A stretch of DNA of 64,000 nt from Prostheceraeus crozeri (lineage: Eukaryota; Platyhelminthes; Polycladida; Euryleptidae). Below the pieces are notes generated by a model. The model saw only the letters and a list, made by a program, of their open reading frames with translations. It was not told the DNA's origin and did not search any database. The position numbers were made by a program, and so were the translations under genes. The stretch spans positions 95,001-159,000 of the forward strand of contig CAJQUW010013620.1 of the NCBI GenBank assembly GCA_907163375.1. The letters run 5' to 3'. Each line of letters begins with the position of its first letter. The first letter of the stretch is position 1. Positions 57,954 to 64,000 of the stretch are shown one piece after another.

Positions 57954-58240
57954 TTCAAGGAAATTATGTTTAAGGTTGCTACTTCAACAGGATAGAGACT
58001 TCACTCAAATAATACGTCTCAAATTTGGAATTCACTAGAGCAGTTCACTTGTGCGCCTCAAATAATAGAATTCACTAGACAACAGTTCACTTACACGTCT
58101 CAAAGACAGAGTGAAATGACACGAATGTCACTTTGCTTATATCCTTTTATGCTCATCATTCATTGGCTGTTCATTCTGATTGGTTGCTTGTTTATACTTA
58201 ATAATTAGGAAACATTTCAAAGTTATTGTCCACAGTCAAC
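57954..58240. promoter_or_regulatory. Divergent intergenic region with promoter elements and direct repeats
   Basis: Separates the minus-strand zinc-finger gene from a plus-strand gene. Two imperfect copies of a roughly 45-bp unit containing gaattcactaga and cagttcact are visible at about 58010-58103, TATA-like sequences face both ways (ggatataag on minus near 58140, gtttatac on plus near 58190) and CCAAT-type ATTGG motifs lie between. Confidence 0.45.
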
Positions 58241-58678
58241 ATGACAAGCCCTCCAAAAACACCGAACACTACATTGGAGTTCTCTTCTCCATGCTCATCA
58301 TCAAAGACGCTCGTTGCACCAAACGCTCCAACGAAGGGGAAGGTGGAGAAAGTATACCGACTCGACAACATTAGAAAGTTGACATTACCAGCGGACGACG
58401 AAGAGGAGTGCCCCGACCTAACAGGCATACGATGGAAGTATCTGCAGTATGATACTGATGATGTGATGGAGATCACCAGCACCAAATTCCTACATCAATT
58501 ATAGGAATGGTACATCCCTAACTCCCAGCCACGAACTATGGCGGAGTGGGAATACATCGATAAAGTGAGGCTCGCGGTAGAAGAGCGGTTGAAGCAGATG
58601 AACTGTTTTTGTGATCTGTGTGAAGTCAGACTATGGGACGATATTGACGATAAAGACCTTTTGAAATACATGCCATAA
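58241..58678 (+). pseudogene. Polinton accessory gene of unknown function
   Basis: Begins TSPPKTPNTTLEFSSPCSSS at ATG 58241, continues with an acidic middle (LPADDEEECPDLTGIRWKYLQ) and ends with a segment reading VRLAVEERLKQMNCFCDLCE that has a Cys pair. No family is recognised. It looks like a short regulatory-type protein and seems not to be fully intact. Confidence 0.4.
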
Positions 58679-59428
58679 TAGATGTTTATTTCATATTATC
58701 GTTGCTTTCATACTGACTTACTTGAATGGGGCTTCAGTGGATGATTTAACCATGTATACTTTTTCATTTGGAAATAGTAGCACGCTTAGTTTAACTTGTA
58801 AATCTTATAACATTTCATATGGGCGATGATGGTAGTTGAAATAGTGTTAAATAAAATTAAGATAGCTTACACTTCCGATACAGGGATAGCAATCGACTGC
58901 GATCCATGTGTAAAGAGCTTGTTAGACTACGGAAGAGAGAAGTGTGTTATGTTGCGTGTGGCGCGTGAGTATTCTCCCATTTCATTTCATTCATCAATTC
59001 GTCTCATTGATAGAGACAGGTAGAACTCATGGTTCTCATAACGTATGCAATGGAAAGTTTATAAGGCAACCTTCGCCAGCTGGCTAAATGTCGCCCTGGC
59101 GCGAATGCATACTACGTTGAGACAGAGGCAATCACTTGCAAACATGACGCAGAGAGGTTTAACAAGATTGACCATTGCCGAATGTCCCATGCGGTATACA
59201 TAGCTACGGGTTTCACCGCCGCCCTTTACAGAAACGCCCGTCGAAAGGAAGTATTACACCGAACTTCATTTGCAACGTTCAAGTTGACTGATAGCAGATT
59301 CAACTTAATGATAGTATTCCCCAGTCTGAAGACTGCCCAGGGCAAACCGCGAGGAGGTTCTATAATGTCTTGCCCCATGGTGGCCCTTATCAGGGCCGGT
59401 GGTTCGTTCTCGGTGACATTTAAGTTGA
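58679..59428. other. Polinton right arm, no supported gene
   Basis: A 65-codon frame at 58826-59023 (VVEIVLNKIKIAYTSD...) has some coding look but no recognised family. The stretch ends with the first copy of the 135-bp duplication. Nothing else is supported. Confidence 0.4.
59278..59412. repeat. 135-bp direct duplication, copy 1
   Basis: Matches 59739-59873 without gaps and with only a few mismatches, 461 bp apart. Each copy lies just beyond the 3' end of a minus-strand gene. It contains GGCCCTTATCAGGGCC (59382-59397), a perfect 6-bp stem with a 4-nt loop that fits the histone 3' stem-loop consensus GGYYYUHHUHARRRCC when read on the plus strand. Read on the minus strand, both copies also stay open in one frame (IEPPRGLPWAVFRL). 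Confidence 0.85.
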
Positions 59429-59668
59429 CTATCGGCTTGAATAGTCAATATGTATGACCGTTAGGTTGTCATATACCCTATGCTTCCTAATCCGTGGTGA
59501 TGCATTTGGCATCTTTCGGATGCGGGTGGTATTAGGAGTCCACACCTCATCCGTCCAAACGATCCTCTTGATCTTCCCCTTCTCCTCACACTCTTTCTCA
59601 TCTTCTTCATCCCACTCGTTGAGGATGATGAAGTCGGGAATGGTATTAGCAGGAGATGTTGCTTCCAT
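59429..59668 (-). CDS. Small acidic/basic Polinton accessory protein
   Basis: 79 codons from ATG 59668, reading EATSPANTIPDFIILNEWDE, then an acidic and a basic patch. No family is recognised. It has its own TATA box (59711-59717) and a TCAGTT initiator-like site about 30 bp after it, so it is probably transcribed separately. Confidence 0.5.
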   Translation of the reverse strand: MEATSPANTIPDFIILNEWDEEDEKECEEKGKIKRIVWTDEVWTPNTTRIRKMPNASPRIRKHRVYDNLTVIHIDYSSR

Positions 59669-59710
59669 CGTGACTTAAAACTGAATGAGAATTAAATGAG
59701 AGGTAGTGGT

Positions 59711-59717
59711 TTATATA
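59711..59717 (-). promoter_or_regulatory. TATA box of the 79-codon gene
   Basis: TATATAA on the minus strand, about 30 bp before a tcattCAGTTTT initiator-like sequence and 43 bp before the ATG at 59668. It overlaps no coding frame that I support. Confidence 0.6.
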
Positions 59718-59738
59718 CCCCTCTAACACGATGCAGCA

Positions 59739-59873
59739 TTCAAGTTGACTGATAGCAGATTCAACTTAATGATAGTATTCGCCAGTCTAAAGACTGCCCA
59801 GGGCAAACCGCGAGGAGGTTCTATCATGTCTTGCCCCATGGTGGCCCTTATCAGAGCCGTTGGTTCGTTCTCG
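59739..59873. repeat. 135-bp direct duplication, copy 2
   Basis: Second copy of 59278-59412. The hairpin here is GGCCCTTATCAGAGCC (59843-59858), with one stem mismatch. On the minus strand it is entered by a good splice-acceptor sequence (cttctatttttcAG at 59880), and a GTAAGT donor lies at 59940, so it may be a 3' exon of the upstream coiled-coil gene. Confidence 0.8.
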
Positions 59874-59951
59874 TCGTATCTGAAAAATAGAAGGAAGGAG
59901 ATGAAATTGTATTCAAGTGATGGAGATGATATTAACTTACCATACATCAAT

Positions 59952-61154
59952 TCAAGCGGTTCGTTGCACCTTCTCTGGTGGTGGATGAGGCAGGTACTTT
60001 GACGGCAACTTTCGCTTACGATGGCGAATTTCTTTGATTTTACCATTGTGCTTGATGTTGATGTGGAGACAGCGAACATCTGGCGTTGCTCCTTCATAGC
60101 ACTCGGTCGTTTTGTCTAAATCTTCCGACTCCAGTATGATATCGTCGATGATTTTGTTACCGACTACGGGGAGGTGGAGCGTTGTTCTTCTCTCCTTGAC
60201 TGCGCTATTCTTCGCCTCAAGAAGAGCCATTTTTTCCTGCTCATGTTGGAGTTTGAGCGTCTCCTCCTTCGCCTTCATGCTCTTAATATATGAGGCCTGA
60301 TCCTCTACACGACTCTCACTCGCTAAAGCTCTCCCTTGAAAACCTTCTAAATTGAGTACTTGAGCCTTAAGACTCCTAATCTCTGCTACCTGTTTTTTGA
60401 GTCGAAAATTTTCATCTCTCAATGCTGAGCATTCGTTCTTGTATCGACTCATTTCGTCCTTGAGCTTGCTAATGGCGTAGTCTTGGCTAACCCTCGCCAC
60501 ACCATCATCCTTACCCCACTGCTTGGCTTGGGCTTTGATACCTTTCCTTTTTTTAGGCGAGGAGTGCATTTTCGGCGCTGGCACGTTCCGACTCTTAATG
60601 ATCGCCTCATCGGGTTTAGGAGCAATGACCGCCTCCTCGGGTTTGTCAGTGATGACTACCTCTTCAGTTTCCGATTCAGATTCAGAGATTTCCGAATCAG
60701 AGGTAGAAGAGCTGAGGTGAGATATCGTTGGCTGCTCATTCTTGCAGTCTTGTATTGCTCGAACTGCCATCTGCAACTCTGTCTCCACATCTAGATCAAC
60801 TGGAGGTCTTTCAAAAAGTGGGATGACCTTCCCAACCTCTGAGGCATGAGTCTCTGTCTCCTCATCTCGATCAACTGGAGGTTTTTCAAAAAGTGGTGTG
60901 ATGGCTTTCCCAACCTCTGAGGTAGTATAGTTCGTCACCTTCTTAATCACGCATTTTGAATGAGTCTTGTAGAATGACTCGTTCAGGTTTCCCTTAATGA
61001 ATTTCATGCACGATGTGCATCCGCTCACCACACCGACCTCCTTATGCTCTTCGGGAGTGTCGCTGAATTTATTGATATGGCGCTTGAACTCGCCACCTCT
61101 CTTAACTTCACCACATGGGCACTTTTTGAAATGGAACTTCAAGTTTCCTCCCAT
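59952..61154 (-). CDS. Coiled-coil protein with N-terminal zinc-binding region (Polinton)
   Basis: About 400 codons from ATG 61154 (GGNLKFHFKKCPCGEVKRGG). Residues 1-70 hold a Cys/His set (CPCG, FKRHI, GCTSCMKF, THSKC) suited to zinc binding. An internal duplication follows (SEVGKAITPLFEKPPVD and SEVGKVIPLFERPPVD), then an acidic Ser/Glu stretch, a basic KKRKGIKAQAK patch, and a long coiled coil (about 230-330) starting ISKLKDEMSRYKNEC. I chose this ATG rather than upstream codons because a splice-acceptor sequence (ccttccttttacAG, to 61173) precedes it. Possibly a scaffold or tethering protein; no family is recognised. Confidence 0.6.
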   Translation of the reverse strand: MGGNLKFHFKKCPCGEVKRGGEFKRHINKFSDTPEEHKEVGVVSGCTSCMKFIKGNLNESFYKTHSKCVIKKVTNYTTSEVGKAITPLFEKPPVDRDEETETHASEVGKVIPLFERPPVDLDVETELQMAVRAIQDCKNEQPTISHLSSSTSDSEISESESETEEVVITDKPEEAVIAPKPDEAIIKSRNVPAPKMHSSPKKRKGIKAQAKQWGKDDGVARVSQDYAISKLKDEMSRYKNECSALRDENFRLKKQVAEIRSLKAQVLNLEGFQGRALASESRVEDQASYIKSMKAKEETLKLQHEQEKMALLEAKNSAVKERRTTLHLPVVGNKIIDDIILESEDLDKTTECYEGATPDVRCLHINIKHNGKIKEIRHRKRKLPSKYLPHPPPEKVQRTA

Positions 61155-61224
61155 TATGTATCTGTTATGTATCTGTAAAAGGAAGGATGAAATAGAATTA
61201 CTGACAGGCGACATTGGCAGTCAT

Positions 61225-61231
61225 TTTTATA
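61225..61231 (-). promoter_or_regulatory. TATA box of the coiled-coil gene
   Basis: TATAAAA on the minus strand about 75 bp before the start codon at 61154 and about 50 bp before the putative 3' splice site, leaving room for a short leader. Confidence 0.5.
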
Positions 61232-61555
61232 ATCATACAGTTAAATTGTGAGATTGGTGGAAAGTGTCGAACCTTTGTATCCGTTACAGGTATTACTGAG
61301 AGGGGATCTTATTTCAACTCCAAGGCCTCGGCCCACAAATCCAACCTCCCGCGTACAGAGCGTGCGTCATGTCACTGTGTTGGTATCCGGACCCTGATTT
61401 TGACATAAAAACCAGTGGATTGTTTACAAAGGTTGCAAATTCCAAGCCGAAGCTCGCCTCCCACAACTTTATAAATGTCTTAGTTGAATTCAGCAGGGTC
61501 GAAAACCCCGAAAAATCATCAAAAATAACAAATTTAAATTTTTCAGCATTTTTGC

Positions 61556-61581
61556 ACTACTTATAAAATTTTATAAGTAGT
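61556..61581. repeat. 26-bp perfect palindrome in the Polinton right arm
   Basis: ACTACTTATAAAA followed directly by its reverse complement, no mismatch and no loop, followed by another TATAAATA. It lies in a non-coding stretch about 1.5 kb from the right end. It could be a dimeric protein site or a divergent TATA pair. Confidence 0.85.
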
Positions 61582-61939
61582 CTATAAATACAGCTCTGAT
61601 CGAGAGCTAACACATGTCATTTAAATCAAGTCAATCGGTGTACTAGAACCGAAGATACACCGCTTACAAGTTTCTGGCCTATTTGATCAAAGTGATCACC
61701 AGCCATATACTGCCTAACCTATAAGTCTGACACCTTAGCTGATATCAGCAATCGAAAAATCTAACCCGTTTCCTATAGGTACACGCGTTTGAGAGCCGGA
61801 GCTCGGAGCTGTTCACCTACCTGTAGCAAGTTATCAGAACAACTGAGTTCTCAGTTGATGCTCCACGCTTTTATAGTCGGACAATTGTCAAATCCTGAAA
61901 AATTCCAAAGTTAGAAAATGGTAAAAATTGACTTTTTTA

Positions 61940-62300
61940 CGGTTTTCAATGGCATCTAAACTCACAACCCTGACTCCCATCCGTCTCAAAATTTCGGATC
62001 TAGCACATCTCAGTGCGGTCTGTCCACTGAAATAGGTCCGAAGCCTTGAATCGATCTAGTTTTTCGACAAAAAATAGTCAAAAATGCAAAAAATTCATCA
62101 TTTCAAAAAATGTGCAATTTAACATCTGAAGTGGAGTTTTCAATGAACTCGAAATCAAAAAGTCTGACTCCAATCAGTCTCAAAATTTCAGATCTAGCAC
62201 ATCTCAGTGCGGTCTGTTCATTGAAATAGGTCCGAAGCCTTGAATCGATCTAGTTTTTTGACAAAAAATAGCCAAAAATGCAAAAGATTCGTCATCTTGA
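61940..62300 (+). repeat. Two subterminal direct repeats, ~194-bp period
   Basis: The block gttttcaatg... ctgactcc...tctcaaaattt...ctagcacatctcagtgcggtctgt...gaaataggtccgaagccttgaatcgatctag occurs at about 61940-62110 and 62134-62300 with around 90% identity. The 61232-62648 stretch otherwise holds AT-rich non-coding sequence with no gene seen. Confidence 0.85.
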
Positions 62301-62648
62301 AAAAATTTGAAAAATTTTTCCTCAAAACATGATGTAAACACTCTTCTTAGGGTGAATAAATGACGCTGATTCCAAATCTGAAGTCCGTTTGGCTCTCCGA
62401 TGCTTCGTTTTGACGCTACAAGCCAAAACGTCCAAAATTTTACCTCTGTCGTTTTTTCGCGAATTCCTGAAGTATTGTTTCCGCTCTAACTTCTAAACGA
62501 CTGAATCAATTGACAAGAAATTTCAACCGTGAATCCGCCTTACTCTCAGCTTTTAAATGAGCTATCATACGTCTCAATCCGTCCACTAAAAGCCGAGATC
62601 GAAGATACCTCTCCCGAGGGGGGGGGAGGTCGAAACATGAAAGTCGCG

Positions 62649-63076
62649 AAATTTGATGAAACAAACTTTGGTCAGGGTCCCAGGTCGAAATTCGACACTT
62701 TGGAAAAATTTTTAATTTTTCCCATACAAAGTCACTCTGACACTTAGGATTTTTTCAAGTGAGGTCCGACGTGAAATCTTGAATTGGCTCTAACTTTTGA
62801 ACGGCTGAACCGATTGAGATGGGACCACCGCCATTCTCTTTCTCTCACTCTCAGCTTTCCAGTGATGTAGGACACGACCTAGTCCGACCACGGCAAGCCA
62901 CCTCTCCCGAGGGGGGGGAGGTCGAAACATGAAAGTCGCGAAATTTGATGAAACAAACTTTGGTCAGGGTCCCAGGTCGACAGGGTCGGACCACGTCGGC
63001 CGGCCTCGGCTGACGAGGGGGGGAGGTCGACGGCGGCCATCTTGCGCTATCCAGAGGTGTAGAACTCCTTGCTACT
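62649..63076 (-). repeat. Polinton right terminal inverted repeat
   Basis: Reverse complement of 41216-41646 with scattered mismatches and small length changes in the C/G tracts; ends AGTAGCAAGGAGTTCTACAC when read inward. Its inner part again repeats the ccgaggggggg...gtcgaaacatgaaagtcgcgaaatttgatg module twice (about 62610 and 62910). Confidence 0.93.
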
Positions 63077-63082
63077 GCCGAT
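63077..63082. repeat. Polinton target-site duplication, right
   Basis: GCCGAT directly after the right terminal repeat, identical to 41210-41215. Confidence 0.92.
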
Positions 63083-64000
63083 GAAGCGAAAATGACTTGT
63101 GAGATTATTTTGGGCTTCCACACACAGCAGTGCGTTGATTTGATCATCAGTTGTGTTGTCTGATTTCTGAGAATATCCGCATGTAGTCGGCAGTTGAATG
63201 TATACGATCTTTACTGATGAATACCGCGCGATAAAATGCTGCCGCGAATGAGACCACCACCAGTATGGTGAAGCCTCAAAAGCGGAAAGTCACATAATAA
63301 TGATGAAATTTTTGTCTTAATTTTTCTCGAACATACAGTTTATAGGCTTCCTATGACAAGTACTCATCAATTGTTTTCTTTGATTTTGGTTGAAAAGTCT
63401 CACATTGCTTTCCAATAAGTTTGATGTCACTTAAGGTCTATTTTCATCGATAATGATTGCTTACAATTTATTGCAACTAGCAACTATGTCTTGCACACAT
63501 GAAAGCTTATTATGATAAGCTTTTCATTTGTTTGAATTTTGCAAATGTTTGAACTATATTGGAATACATGCATGTGACAAATGCCTCGGTGGAGTTGACT
63601 AATATAATTGTTAATTTGCAAATTTACAATCTACAGATCTTCATTCAAAATTAGGCTCATTCAATTCCAGATCAAATTAAAATGATATGGCATTCAAATA
63701 TGATTCAACCTCATCAGCCATTAAGCTCTACAATGCCAAAACAGAAGCTAACTACAATATTATTATTTCATCTTATTGAAGCAAACTTGCGCAAAACAGA
63801 TGTACTTGCTATTTGACACCTAGCATTATAAAATGAATGCGCAGGTCTAAATGCGGGTTATCTACCCCTGTTCAGCTCTGATCTCAACTAAACCGAAAAT
63901 TGCAGATTTTCCTATCATTTAGTTTTTCATCTTTCTTGTAATGCTCTCAAAGCTCGATGTGTTGCAAGTTAGACCCGTTCATTTTCTCTCCGGGTCACCG
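63083..64000. other. Host DNA right of the Polinton
   Basis: AT-rich sequence with no coding frame that I can support and no recognisable TPST exon. It continues the locus that was split at 41215. Confidence 0.6.

Larger units (their letters stand above)
41216..63076. mobile_element. Maverick/Polinton, full length (21861 bp), fossil
   Basis: Bounded by terminal inverted repeats beginning AGTAG and a 6-bp target duplication. It carries the family's core genes in blocks: plus strand 42.1-49.5 kb (accessory genes, ATPase, integrase, capsid, protease), minus 49.6-50.8, plus 50.8-53.8, minus 54.0-57.95 (DNA polymerase B and a zinc finger), plus 58.2-58.7, minus 59.4-61.2. The element looks structurally whole, but several genes are broken, in total about half a dozen breaks or more, so it is a fossil. 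Well-kept frames in the ATPase, capsid and protease and the intact target duplication suggest a fairly young insertion. Confidence 0.95.

Noticed and set aside
59182-59457. 91-codon plus-strand frame across duplication copy 1
   Set aside because: No domain; the duplicated part reads better on the minus strand, and the upstream part lacks coding character.
62529-63147. Open frames in the right terminal repeat
   Set aside because: They mirror frames in the left terminal repeat and consist of translated TIR sequence with G/C tracts.

Overview
The window is animal (metazoan) nuclear DNA, AT-rich, from an invertebrate I cannot name. It holds two exons of a tyrosylprotein sulfotransferase (an enzyme of animal secretory pathways), GT-AG introns of 59-67 bp, and an animal-type mobile load: a Penelope-like retroelement, LINE tails, a Tc1 transposon and a Maverick/Polinton. 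The only host gene I recognise is the sulfotransferase.

Layout. (1) 1-9838: head-to-tail array of a Penelope-like element with a 4409-bp unit, two full units plus a partial at the left and a pLTR at the right. Each unit has an ORF1 with an SGNH-like domain, an ORF2 with reverse transcriptase and GIY-YIG endonuclease, a canonical -1 slippery heptamer at the ORF1/ORF2 overlap, and a type I hammerhead ribozyme in the pLTR. (2) 9839-31361: a CT-rich tract, then a satellite array with a unit of about 1.14 kb, interrupted by a G-depleted block (20892-22019) and by a decayed Tc1-type element (26098-27431). (3) 31362-41215: mostly non-coding DNA with two LINE tails, a MITE-like inverted repeat, a widely spaced inverted repeat, and sulfotransferase exons at 37586-38127 and 38987-39165. 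(4) 41216-63076: a full-length Maverick/Polinton with 6-bp target duplications (GCCGAT) and TIRs of about 430 bp. (5) 63083-64000: flanking host DNA with no gene that I see.

The Polinton carries the family core: packaging ATPase, integrase with chromodomain-like tail, major capsid protein, adenain-type protease, basic virion proteins and protein-primed DNA polymerase B. It is a fossil: ATPase, major capsid and protease frames look whole, while several other genes together carry roughly half a dozen breaks. Its ends and target duplication are well preserved, so it is probably fairly young.

The most interesting part is the Polinton's accessory set: a two-repeat TBP (TATA-binding protein)-like gene beside two tandem PC4-like genes on the same strand; two RING-like mini-proteins; an exonuclease-like gene; a small gene that duplicates the N-terminal domain of the element's DNA polymerase; and two genes at opposite ends whose first coding exon appears to be only the ATG, each followed by a 67-bp intron. 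This suggests a virus-like element with its own transcription-factor module and short-intron splicing. All functional assignments come from reading motifs; no search was run.
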